Assembly: GCA_024637015.1 (NCBI GenBank)
Contig: JAGXGE010000009.1
Location: forward strand, 42,653 to 106,652
Direction: 5' to 3'
Source of the DNA: Aequorivita sp.
Lineage (GTDB): Bacteria; Bacteroidota; Bacteroidia; Flavobacteriales; Flavobacteriaceae
Length of the DNA stretch: 64,000 bases
In this document: piece by piece, positions 27,138 to 35,760 of the stretch
How positions within the stretch are numbered: the stretch's first letter is position 1
Layout: the number at the start of each line of letters is the position of its first letter
Notes under the pieces: generated by a model
Seen by the model: the letters and a program-made list of their open reading frames with translations, nothing else
Database searches by the model: none
What the model was told of the DNA's origin: nothing
Program-made: the position numbers and the translations under genes

Positions 27138-27221
27138 GGAGAGGTGCCGGAGTGGTAACGGAGCAGATTGCTAATCTGTCGACGGGCAACCGTCGCCAGG
27201 GTTCGAATCCCTGTCTCTCCG
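27138..27221 (+). tRNA. tRNA-Ser (anticodon GCT)
   Basis: A cloverleaf with acceptor GGAGAGG paired to TCTCTCC, discriminator G, D-arm, anticodon stem with loop TTGCTAA (anticodon GCT, reading AGC/AGU), a long class II variable arm (GACGGGCAACCGTC) and TTCGAATC T-loop. CCA is not encoded. Confidence 0.93.
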
Positions 27222-27281
27222 CATTATTGAGTTTCAACAAAAACTCCAAAATTACAGTGAACAATATTAATTGCTGTTCAC

Positions 27282-27356
27282 GGGGTGTAGCGTAGCCCGG
27301 TTATCGCGCCTGCTTTGGGAGCAGGAGGCCGCAGGTTCGAATCCTGCCACCCCGAC
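27282..27356 (+). tRNA. tRNA-Pro (anticodon TGG)
   Basis: Acceptor CGGGGTG pairs with CACCCCG, discriminator A. The anticodon stem CCTGC/GCAGG encloses TTTGGGA with anticodon TGG, and the T-loop is TTCGAATC. CCA is not encoded. It lies 60 bp after tRNA-Ser. Confidence 0.93.
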
Positions 27357-27358
27357 AA

Positions 27359-27386
27359 AAACCGGACACACAGTTCGGTTTTTTTG
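27359..27386 (+). terminator. Terminator-like hairpin between tRNA-Pro and tRNA-Arg
   Basis: AAACCGGA pairs with TTCGGTTT (one wobble) across a 7-base loop and is followed by a T run. It could terminate part of the transcript or aid tRNA 3' end processing. Confidence 0.7.
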
Positions 27387-27395
27387 TTTAGTACC

Positions 27396-27469
27396 GGTCG
27401 CGTAGCTCAGCTGGATAGAGCATCTGCCTTCTAAGCAGACGGTCACAGGTTCGAATCCTGTCGCGATCA
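27396..27469 (+). tRNA. tRNA-Arg (anticodon TCT)
   Basis: Acceptor GGTCGCG pairs with CGCGATC (one G-T), discriminator A. The anticodon arm TCTGC/GCAGA holds TCT (reading AGA/AGG), and the T-loop is TTCGAATC. CCA is not encoded. Confidence 0.93.
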
Positions 27470-27473
27470 CTTG

Positions 27474-27499
27474 AAATCCCCATCTTTTGGGGATTTTTT
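27474..27499. terminator. Bidirectional terminator after the tRNA cluster
   Basis: AAATCCCC and GGGGATTT enclose ATCTTTT, followed by T residues on the plus strand and preceded by A residues. It can end the tRNA transcript and the leftward HD-phosphodiesterase gene, whose stop is at 27512. Confidence 0.8.
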
Positions 27500-27511
27500 G
27501 TTTTATAAATG

Positions 27512-29557
27512 TTATTCGGGATATTCCACCCTTAAGTGATAAATATTGTTCAGTTTCTTTTTCAAAACTTTCTTTATCATCTCTATTTCCTTGAAAGTAA
27601 TATTTGCATTCAAAAACTGCCCTTGCGCCATTTGATTGTTGATGATTTTTTCAACAAATTCATCAATAATTGTAGATGACGGCTCTTTTAAACTTTTGCT
27701 GGCAGCCTCTACACTATCTGCCATCATTAAAATAGCAGTTTCTTTGGAAAAGGGAATTGGTCCGGGGTAAGTAAAATCTTCTTTGTTTGCAACACCTTCC
27801 TGTTCACGTTCCTTTTTATAGAAATAATAAACCAAACTAGTTCCGTGGTGCGTACGAATAAAATCAATTACCCTGTCTGGTAAATTATTTTTTCGGGCAA
27901 TTTCTATTCCCTTTATTACGTGATCAATGATTATTTCGGCACTTTCCTTTGGATCTAGTTCGTTGTGTGAATTTATTGAGTTAGCCTGATTTTCAGTAAA
28001 CATCGTGGGGTTCAGCATTTTTCCGACATCGTGATAGAGAGCACCTACTCTGACCAACATACTATTAGCGCCAATTTCGTTTGCGGAAGCTTCCGCCAAA
28101 TTTGCAACATTTAGTGAATGGTGAAATGTTCCTGGAGCTTTGTTTGACAGCTCTTTCAATAGTTTTGAATTTGTATCGCTAAGCTCTAGCAGCGAAACAT
28201 CGGAAACTAATCCGAAGATTTTTTCATAAAAATAAATCAGCGGATGTGCAAAAAGTGTTGCCAGACCACAAAGAATAAAATACTGAAAATTTTGCCATTC
28301 CATCGTTTGGATATTTCCTTCCTGAATCACGAAGAAAGCAAAATAGCCAAGAATATAAATCAAGGTTATCTGCCCAACGGAAATAAAAAGGTTGGCTCTT
28401 TTATACAATTCCGAAACGGTAAGAATGGTAACAATTCCTGCAATGAACTGAAGGAACATATATTCAAAACTGTTTGGAACAATAAAACCGAGTAAAAGAA
28501 TTGTCAAAACGTGTACAAAGAGTCCTACCCTCGGATCGAAAAAGGCTTTCAAAATGAGCGGTAAAATACATATTGGTACAATGTAAACATAGTCTGCATG
28601 AACCTTCAACACCAGCGTGGTAAGAAAAACCATCAAAAAAATGTTGAAAAATATAAAAGTGACTTTTGTATTGTTGTTATAAATATAAGGCCTGTAATTT
28701 TTCAGAAAAAGGAAAAGCATTAAAAACACCAGTGAAACTAACATAGAATAACCGACCAGTAACCACAAATAATTGTTTTTACTCCAAATTTGGCTTTGAA
28801 ACTCAGCTTTTAAAGAATTCAGTATTTGGTATTTATCGCCCTCCACTACTTCTCCCTTGGCAATAATACGCCCTCCTTTTTCAATGATTCCTCGGTTTGG
28901 ATTTAGCGCTTTTATTTCAGCATCAATAGCCCCTTCGGTTAGTTTTGTGTTTAATTTGACGTTGGGTTCAAAAACCTCGTTCAGCACATTGTAAAGAAGT
29001 ACCTGCACATCTTCAGTATTATTTTTTTCAACCGTTTCCCGCACCCTTTTGTTCAAATCTTCTTTATTGAAGAGTTGTGAGTAATTACGCTCCCCTATTT
29101 CATTGCCTTTCTTTAAATAGATAAGCCTGTCGTTATCATAAGTGTGAATTTCATCAGTCACTCCATTTTCATAAGCTTCCTTAATTAAAGCATCTCCTAG
29201 TTTTTCAACAATTTTTTTGGGAGTTTTGTAGAGGCTATCAACATACTTTGCTTCAAGATTATTTTGAAAATTTTCTGAAACATCTTGTTTTACCTCACTA
29301 TTGTATTCAAAATATGGGATGGCATTTGCGCGTATTTCTTCTTTTTCCTTTTTTAGGGTTTCATCATCCTTTTTTATTGTAAAGCTGAATGGCGCATACA
29401 GATTTTCATATTGCCAAGGTTTTCCTTTTTGGAAGTTGTATTTAAATTGTCCGCCTTTCGGTAAAAAATAAATAATTAAAAGCGTGGAAATTATGAAGAG
29501 GAAAACCTTATAAATAAAGGATTGGTTTTTTGCGAACAAAGAGAAAAGGTTCTTCAT
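27512..29557 (-). CDS. 7TM-HD family phosphohydrolase (PgpH-type c-di-AMP phosphodiesterase)
   Basis: A 681-residue membrane enzyme with one N-terminal helix (residues 14-30), a large extracytoplasmic 7TMR-HDED sensor region (about 40-265), seven transmembrane helices (about 275-460) and a cytoplasmic HD domain with HHSLNVANLAEA and HDVGKMLNP (near 507). Homologues named PgpH degrade cyclic di-AMP to pApA, helping to set potassium and osmotic balance. The domain order and length match that group. It is transcribed alone, leftward, and faces the tRNA cluster. Confidence 0.9.
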   Translation of the reverse strand: MKNLFSLFAKNQSFIYKVFLFIISTLLIIYFLPKGGQFKYNFQKGKPWQYENLYAPFSFTIKKDDETLKKEKEEIRANAIPYFEYNSEVKQDVSENFQNNLEAKYVDSLYKTPKKIVEKLGDALIKEAYENGVTDEIHTYDNDRLIYLKKGNEIGERNYSQLFNKEDLNKRVRETVEKNNTEDVQVLLYNVLNEVFEPNVKLNTKLTEGAIDAEIKALNPNRGIIEKGGRIIAKGEVVEGDKYQILNSLKAEFQSQIWSKNNYLWLLVGYSMLVSLVFLMLFLFLKNYRPYIYNNNTKVTFIFFNIFLMVFLTTLVLKVHADYVYIVPICILPLILKAFFDPRVGLFVHVLTILLLGFIVPNSFEYMFLQFIAGIVTILTVSELYKRANLFISVGQITLIYILGYFAFFVIQEGNIQTMEWQNFQYFILCGLATLFAHPLIYFYEKIFGLVSDVSLLELSDTNSKLLKELSNKAPGTFHHSLNVANLAEASANEIGANSMLVRVGALYHDVGKMLNPTMFTENQANSINSHNELDPKESAEIIIDHVIKGIEIARKNNLPDRVIDFIRTHHGTSLVYYFYKKEREQEGVANKEDFTYPGPIPFSKETAILMMADSVEAASKSLKEPSSTIIDEFVEKIINNQMAQGQFLNANITFKEIEMIKKVLKKKLNNIYHLRVEYPE

Positions 29558-29624
29558 ATAAATATAACTTGAAGTAAAGGTATAAATAAGGAATGAGTTA
29601 TCCCAAAACCAATACTTGCAAAGA

Positions 29625-29655
29625 TTGATATTTTAGTTAGAAATCCGTAATTTCG
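29625..29655 (+). promoter_or_regulatory. Probable promoter of the thiolase gene
   Basis: TTG at 29625-29627 and TAATTTCG at 29648-29655 are spaced by 20 bp, resembling the Bacteroidota promoter with one mismatch in the -7 box. The ATG lies about 30 bp downstream. Confidence 0.45.
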
Positions 29656-29686
29656 CAGTCCTTATTTAATATATAAAAACAGTAGC

Positions 29687-30865
29687 ATGAGCAATAAAGT
29701 AGTTATCGTATCCGCATCCAGAACCCCCATAGGAAGTTTTATGGGTAATCTTTCTTCATTAACAGCAACCCAGTTGGGTTCTGCAGCCATTAAAGGCGCG
29801 ATGGAAAAAATAAATCTTGATCCATCATTGGTACAGGAAGTTTATATGGGCAATGTCGTTCAAGCTGGAGTTGGCCAAGCACCAGCCCGCCAAGCTTCAA
29901 TGGGTGCCGGAATTCCTGATATTGTTCCTGCTACAACTGTAAATAAAGTTTGTGCCTCAGGTATGAAAGCTGTAATGTTCGCCGCTCAGGCTATTGCCCT
30001 TGGCGATGCCGATATAATTGTTGCTGGCGGAATGGAAAGCATGAGCAATATTCCACATTACGTTCATATGCGTAGCGGAACCAAATTTGGTCCTGCTACC
30101 TTGATAGATGGAATGCAAAAAGATGGTTTAGTGGACGCTTACGATCATAACGCGATGGGCACCTGTGCTGATCTTTGTGCTACGGAATATAATTTCTCTC
30201 GCGAAGACCAAGATGCTTTCGCCATAAAATCATACGAACGGTCTGCAAAAGCTTGGGCTGACGGAAAATTTAAAGAAGAAGTTGTTCCTGTTGAAGTGCC
30301 ACAACGCCGCGGAGAACCAGTTGTAGTTTCTGAAGATGAAGAGTTCAAAAATGTGAAAATGGACAAGATTTCTTCATTGCGTCCTGCATTTTCAAAAGAT
30401 GGCACGGTGACTGCCGCAAACGCATCAACCATAAATGATGGTGCTGGTGCAATGGTTTTAATGAGCGAAGCGAAAGCAAAAGAATTGGGACTTACTCCTT
30501 TGGCTTACATTAAAGGCTATGCTGATGCTGCACAGGAACCAAAATGGTTTACCACAGCTCCCTCAAAAGCACTTCCAAAAGCAATTGCAAAAGCTGGAAT
30601 TGATATTAAGGATGTAGATTATTTTGAGTTCAATGAAGCATTCGCCGTGGTGGGCCTTGCAAATATGAAAATTTTAGGCTTGAACGATAGTAATGTAAAT
30701 GTGAATGGTGGAGCTGTTTCTTTAGGTCACCCGCTAGGTTGCAGCGGTGTTCGTATTTTAATTACACTTCTAAATGTTTTAAAACAAAACGACGCCAAAA
30801 TTGGTGCAGCAGCAATCTGTAATGGCGGTGGCGGTGCATCTGCTATGGTAATTGAAAGAATTTAA
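29687..30865 (+). CDS. Acetyl-CoA C-acetyltransferase (thiolase)
   Basis: A 392-residue biosynthetic or degradative thiolase that condenses or cleaves acetyl-CoA and acetoacetyl-CoA in the cytoplasm. The nucleophile Cys89 (NKVCASGMKAV), His348 (SLGHPLGCSG) and Cys378 (ICNGGGGASA) fall at the same numbers as in the classical Zoogloea enzyme. Length is standard. An NlpC/P60 gene follows 32 bp downstream on the same strand, and the pair ends at a perfect hairpin terminator. Confidence 0.95.
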   Translation: MSNKVVIVSASRTPIGSFMGNLSSLTATQLGSAAIKGAMEKINLDPSLVQEVYMGNVVQAGVGQAPARQASMGAGIPDIVPATTVNKVCASGMKAVMFAAQAIALGDADIIVAGGMESMSNIPHYVHMRSGTKFGPATLIDGMQKDGLVDAYDHNAMGTCADLCATEYNFSREDQDAFAIKSYERSAKAWADGKFKEEVVPVEVPQRRGEPVVVSEDEEFKNVKMDKISSLRPAFSKDGTVTAANASTINDGAGAMVLMSEAKAKELGLTPLAYIKGYADAAQEPKWFTTAPSKALPKAIAKAGIDIKDVDYFEFNEAFAVVGLANMKILGLNDSNVNVNGGAVSLGHPLGCSGVRILITLLNVLKQNDAKIGAAAICNGGGGASAMVIERI

Positions 30866-30897
30866 CCAAACCCGTAACTATCTTCAATAATTTCTGA

Positions 30898-31647
30898 ATG
30901 GATTACGGTATCTGTAATTTAAGTGTTGTCCCGCTGCGAGCAGAAGCTTCAGATGTGAGTGAAATGGTAACACAGCTGCTTTACGGCGAACATTTCAAAA
31001 TACTTGAAACCCGTAAAAAGTGGAGCCGTATCCGTTTGGCTTTTGATAACTATGAAGGTTGGATTGACAATAAACAATATATAAATATAGCTGAAGAAGA
31101 TTATTCAGATTTTGAAAAGAGAGAACTTAGGCTTTCTTCAGACTTGGTTGATTTTGTCACTGATCCAAATAATCAACTTTTTTCTGTCTGTTTGGGTAGC
31201 AATGTTTCAGCTTCAGAATATTTAAAACATCATTTTGAAGGGAAATTCGTTTCTAAAACGTTTTTAAAGGAGCATTTGATTGAAACCGCCCTACTCTACT
31301 TAAACAGTCCTTATTTGTGGGGAGGTAAAACTCCATTCGGAATTGATTGCAGCGGTTTTACTCAAATGGTTTATAAACTGAATGGCTACAGTTTATTACG
31401 TGATGCTAGCCAACAAGCCACCCAAGGTGAAGCTTTGAGTTTCATTGAAGAAAGCGAGCCAGGTGATTTGGCATTTTTTGACAATGAGGAAGGAAAAATT
31501 ACGCACGTGGGTATCATAATGAAAGACAACTACATAATCCATGCCCACGGAAAAGTGCGCATTGATAGATTGGACCATAGTGGCATTTTCAATTATGAAA
31601 TGCGTAACCATACACATAAGCTACGCGTAATAAAAAGAATTATATAA
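30898..31647 (+). CDS. NlpC/P60 (C40) family peptidase with N-terminal SH3-like domain
   Basis: A 249-residue cell-wall hydrolase-like protein. The first 70 residues resemble a bacterial SH3 domain (GWIDNKQYINI). The C-terminal NlpC/P60 domain has the catalytic cysteine in GIDCSGFTQMVY (near residue 150) and histidines in THVGIIM and IIHAHGKVRID. Such enzymes cleave D-Glu to diamino acid bonds in peptidoglycan peptides. No classical signal peptide is visible, so it may act on recycled peptides in the cytoplasm. It follows the thiolase gene closely. Confidence 0.9.
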   Translation: MDYGICNLSVVPLRAEASDVSEMVTQLLYGEHFKILETRKKWSRIRLAFDNYEGWIDNKQYINIAEEDYSDFEKRELRLSSDLVDFVTDPNNQLFSVCLGSNVSASEYLKHHFEGKFVSKTFLKEHLIETALLYLNSPYLWGGKTPFGIDCSGFTQMVYKLNGYSLLRDASQQATQGEALSFIEESEPGDLAFFDNEEGKITHVGIIMKDNYIIHAHGKVRIDRLDHSGIFNYEMRNHTHKLRVIKRII

Positions 31648-31652
31648 AAAAA

Positions 31653-31680
31653 CAAAACCTCTGGAATTCCAGAGGTTTTG
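31653..31680. terminator. Perfect palindromic terminator
   Basis: CAAAACCTCTGG and CCAGAGGTTTTG flank AATT, a 12-bp perfect stem with A/T tracts on both sides, placed between the convergent NlpC/P60 and TPR genes. It can act in both directions. Confidence 0.9.
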
Positions 31681-31703
31681 AATAGTTATGAGTTTGGATT
31701 TTA

Positions 31704-32966
31704 CTATCCTTTAGCTTCCAAGGCTTCTAGTTTGGCTTTAGCTTCTTTATATTTTGCGTCTTCGCCAATCTGTCCATAAATATTCATTAAGTATTTAAGT
31801 ACATTTTGATTAGAAGAATTAATCTTGTATGCCTTTTCTAAATATGGCAACGCCTCTTTATAGGCATTCTCGCGTTCTTTTTTCAGCTCATCGTATCTTT
31901 TATTATCTGCTGCAGAATTTCCTAAACTATTCATCTCCTCAACCAACTTATCTTCACCTGAAAGTTTTAAAGCTGCAAGATTAATTAAAGCAGCTTCGTA
32001 TTCTGGTTTTAACTCTATAGCCTTGGTATAATATTCCAGTGCTTTTTCTTTATTTCCCATTTGATCGTTGCTGATACCTAAGTTGAAATAAAGCTCAGGA
32101 TTTTCAGGATCTGTAGCTACAATTTTTTCCATTAACTCATTGTATCTAGGAATATCACCCATTTTGTAACTCATGTCGGCATCAGCTCTCATTAAGTAAA
32201 CATCCTTTGGGTTTTCAGCACGGGCCGTTTTCATTAGCGCCATTGCCTTTTCATTGTCACCGTTTTCAATGTATATTAGGGTCATGTTTCTAAGAATTTC
32301 ACCTTTTCTTGATTCGGTAACACGTACTTCTGGCTTAATGAATTCACCAGTTTTTAAAGCAATGTTTCTAAGGTTTTCAGTTTCAAAAGCTTCAACTTCG
32401 CCTGTTTCTTTACTCGTTGCAACAAATTCTTTTGTGGCACCTGTATACCCTTTGTCCAAAAGCATTTGATAATATTTTAGAGCGGTATCATAATCCTTAC
32501 CATTTACGGCATTTCCGGCAGCAAAATACAAGTCTGATGTATCTTTTTTAGTAACCATATAACTTGCATAAAGCTTTTCGGTCGCTAATTTGTATTGTTG
32601 TGCATTTTGATCTTTAATAGCTCCATTGATTAATGCAGCCCTTAGTCTTTGAAGTGGTTCGCCCAATTCAGCTTCCATATTTGGGTCTAGTGTAAGTGCC
32701 GTGCTAAACGCTTCTGCTGAAGCTTTTAATTTGGTAAAATCTGTTCCACCAGGGCCTAACAATGCTTGGCCTTTTACGGCATAAAATTGCGCTTTTAAAT
32801 CATTGTCAGCACTACCTAATAATGATTCAGCCTCATTTAAATAAGTTAAAGCCTCACTGTATTCATTTGACTTTACGGCCTTTTCAGCTTTTTTTATTTC
32901 TTTTTTTTGTCCAAATGAAATAGCAGATACAAAAGCCAGTCCTGTTATTAAAATTCGTGTTTTCAT
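31704..32966 (-). CDS. Exported tetratricopeptide repeat protein
   Basis: A 420-residue protein with a signal peptide (residues 1-19, cleaved near SFGQ) followed by TPR-like helical repeats, clearest around residues 265-325 (PENPELYFNLGISNDQMGNK, then EALEYYTKAIELKPEYEAAL). TPR arrays mediate protein-protein contacts, here probably in the periplasm. The gene begins 10 bp after the gyrA stop on the same strand, so it is likely the distal gene of a gyrA transcript. The partner is unknown. Confidence 0.85.
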   Translation of the reverse strand: MKTRILITGLAFVSAISFGQKKEIKKAEKAVKSNEYSEALTYLNEAESLLGSADNDLKAQFYAVKGQALLGPGGTDFTKLKASAEAFSTALTLDPNMEAELGEPLQRLRAALINGAIKDQNAQQYKLATEKLYASYMVTKKDTSDLYFAAGNAVNGKDYDTALKYYQMLLDKGYTGATKEFVATSKETGEVEAFETENLRNIALKTGEFIKPEVRVTESRKGEILRNMTLIYIENGDNEKAMALMKTARAENPKDVYLMRADADMSYKMGDIPRYNELMEKIVATDPENPELYFNLGISNDQMGNKEKALEYYTKAIELKPEYEAALINLAALKLSGEDKLVEEMNSLGNSAADNKRYDELKKERENAYKEALPYLEKAYKINSSNQNVLKYLMNIYGQIGEDAKYKEAKAKLEALEAKG

Positions 32967-32976
32967 GTGTTAAAGT

Positions 32977-35502
32977 TTATTCGTTATTTTCGGTTTGAGT
33001 TTCATTATTATCAAGAGTAGTGCCATCATTGTTTTCGTCCATTATAGCAATGTCATCTTCATCTTCATCTTTCATTGCTTTTGCAACTGCCGCTATGGCA
33101 TCATCCTCTCTCACTTTTATCAGTCGTACCCCTTGAGTGGCGCGACCCATAACGCGAAGATTGGCAACAGCCATTCTAATGGCAATTCCAGATTTGTTGA
33201 TAATCATTAAATCATCATCATCGGTTACGTTTTTGATTGCCACCAATTTACCGGTTTTTTCGGTGATATTAATAGTCTTTACACCTTTTCCACCTCGGTT
33301 GGTGATTCGGTAATCTTCAATAGATGAACGTTTGCCGTAACCGTTTTCGGAAACAACAAGTATGTCCGAATCATTTTCATCTACAGCAATCATTCCTATA
33401 ACCTCGTCATTTTTATCGCCGAGTCTAATACCACGAACACCGGAAGCGTTTCGGCCCATAGATCTAGTTTTTTCCTCTTCAAAACGAATGGCTTTTCCAG
33501 ATCTTACAGCCAACATAACCTGACTGTTACCGGTTGTAAGTTTTGCTTCAAGCAATTCATCATCCTCACGGATAGTGATAGCGTTAATACCATTTGTTCT
33601 TGGTCTTGAATATTGTTCCAAAGGTGTTTTCTTAACCTGCCCTTTTTTGGTGGCCATAATTACATAGTGACTGTTTATGTAATCTTCATCTTTTAAATCT
33701 TGGGTACAGATGAAAGCTTTTACCTTATCATCCGGTTCAATATTTATCAAATTCTGAATAGCCCTTCCTTTTGATGTTCTTGTTCCTTCGGGAATTTCAA
33801 AAACACGCATCCAGAAACATTTTCCTTTTTGAGTGAAGAACAGCATGTATTGGTGATTGGTCCCAACGAAAAGATGCTCTAAGAAATCCTCATTCCTTGT
33901 TGCAGAAGCTTTTTGACCAACTCCACCCCTATTTTGGGTTTTGTATTCTGAAAGTGAAGTACGTTTAATATAACCCGCGTGCGAAATAGTAAGAACCACT
34001 TGTTCGTCGGCAATTAAATCTGTAATGCTAACGTCACCACCTGCATACTCAATAACAGATCGGCGTTCATCACCATATTTCGTGCGAATTTCCTCAAGTT
34101 CTTCTTTAATGATCTCCATTCTACGTTCTTTGCTTGCAAGAATTTCTTTGTAACCATCAATGGTTTTCATCAGTTCCTCATATTCACTTCGAAGTTTATC
34201 TTGTTCCAGACCAGTTAACTGGCGAAGACGCATTTCAACAATGGCCTTGGCTTGGATTTCTGTGAGTTCGAAAGCTTCCATTAATCGCTCCCTTGCCTCA
34301 TCGGCATTGGAAGAAGCACGAATCAATCGGATTACTTCGTCAATATTATCGGAAGCAATAATCAACCCTTCTAAAATATGTGCGCGTTCTTCAGCTTTGC
34401 GAAGCAAATATTCGGTTCGGCGAACCACCACTTCATGACGGTGCTCCACAAAATAATGGATCAATTCCTTCAAATTCAGCATTTGCGGTCTTCCTTTTAC
34501 CAACGCAATATTGTTCACGCTGAAACTAGACTGCAAAGCAGTGTATTTATATAAGGTATTAAGTACGATATTCGGAATGGCGTCGCGTTTCAGAATATAA
34601 ACGATGCGCATACCATTTCTATCACTTTCATCGCGAATGTTTGAAATGCCTTCAATTTTCTTATCGTTCACCATATCAGCGGTCTTTTTGATCATGTCCG
34701 CTTTGTTAACTTGATATGGAATTTCAGTAACAATGATACATTCCCGCCCTTGTACTTCCTCAAAACTTGCTTTGGCACGCATCACTACACGTCCGCGACC
34801 TGTATGGAAAGCTTCGCGAACGCCTTCATAGCCATAGATAGTTCCACCTGTTGGAAAATCTGGAGCTTTGATGTGCTGCATCAAACCGTCGATGTCTATA
34901 TCATTATCTTCAATATATGCTATCGTTCCATTTATAACCTCAGTAAGGTTGTGTGGAGGCATATTAGTTGCCATCCCCACTGCTATACCGGAAGCTCCAT
35001 TTATCAAAAGTCCGGGGACACGTGTTGGAAGAACTGTTGGTTCTTTTAAGGTATCGTCAAAATTGAGTTGGTGGTCAACGGTATCTTTGTCGATATCAGC
35101 AAGCATATCTTCCGAAATTTTCTGCATTCTCGCTTCGGTATATCGCATTGCCGCAGGACTATCGCCATCAACAGAGCCAAAATTCCCTTGTCCGTCAACC
35201 AATCAATAACGCAAGCTCCATTCTTGGGCCATACGCACCATGGCATCATAAACTGATGTATCGCCGTGTGGATGATATTTACCGAGAACCTCTCCAACAA
35301 TTCTAGCGGATTTTTTATGTGAGCCCGTTGCTCTAATACCCAGCTCGTGCATTCCGAATAAAACCCTTCTGTGTACGGGTTTCATTCCATCGCGAACATC
35401 TGGCAGCGCACGTGACACTATGACCGACATCGAATAATCGATGTAGGCAGATTTCATTTCATCTTCAATGTTTATAGGGATTAATTTCTCACCTTCAGCC
35501 AT
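32977..35502 (-). pseudogene. gyrA: DNA gyrase subunit A, interrupted by an in-frame UGA at codon 100
   Basis: The two halves together encode 841 codons of GyrA, the DNA-cleaving subunit of gyrase. Codons 1-99 hold the start and the quinolone region ([12 protein letters not shown] with Thr82 and Asp86), then a TGA (minus strand, 35203-35205) stands between LRY and LVDGQGNFG. The frame continues unbroken through the catalytic Tyr121 (AMRYTEARM) and the C-terminal beta-pinwheel with the GyrA box (QNRGGVG) to the acidic tail. A single change (for example TTA or TGG to TGA) explains the stop. Because gyrA is essential, a base-calling error, a mixed population or readthrough are likelier than a true null. 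No second gyrA is in the window. Confidence 0.9.
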
Positions 35503-35760
35503 AAAAAAATAGGTTTATTTATCGTTGTTAATCTAATGGAGCAAGATACACTTTTTCGTAGGTTTAACAGGGGTTTTTGCTATGTGTTATTCACGAATTT
35601 ATTAACAAATTTAGGAGTGAAAATCGTTAATAAGTATCATTGAATATTCTTTGAATTACCCTATATATTTTGTCCTTTTACTAAAATCATATCAAAGAGG
35701 AACAATTTTTGTCATATTTTGGTTAATTTAGTACCTAAATTGAAGATAGGATTTTAAAAT
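35503..35760. promoter_or_regulatory. Divergent gyrA/clpC intergenic region
   Basis: About 258 bp of A/T-rich DNA between the gyrA and clpC starts must hold both promoters. No fully convincing -33/-7 pair was identified by eye; no ORF or strong hairpin is present. Confidence 0.4.

Noticed and set aside
35203..35502. Programmed frameshift in gyrA
   Set aside because: Both halves are in the same frame; the break is a stop codon, not a shift.
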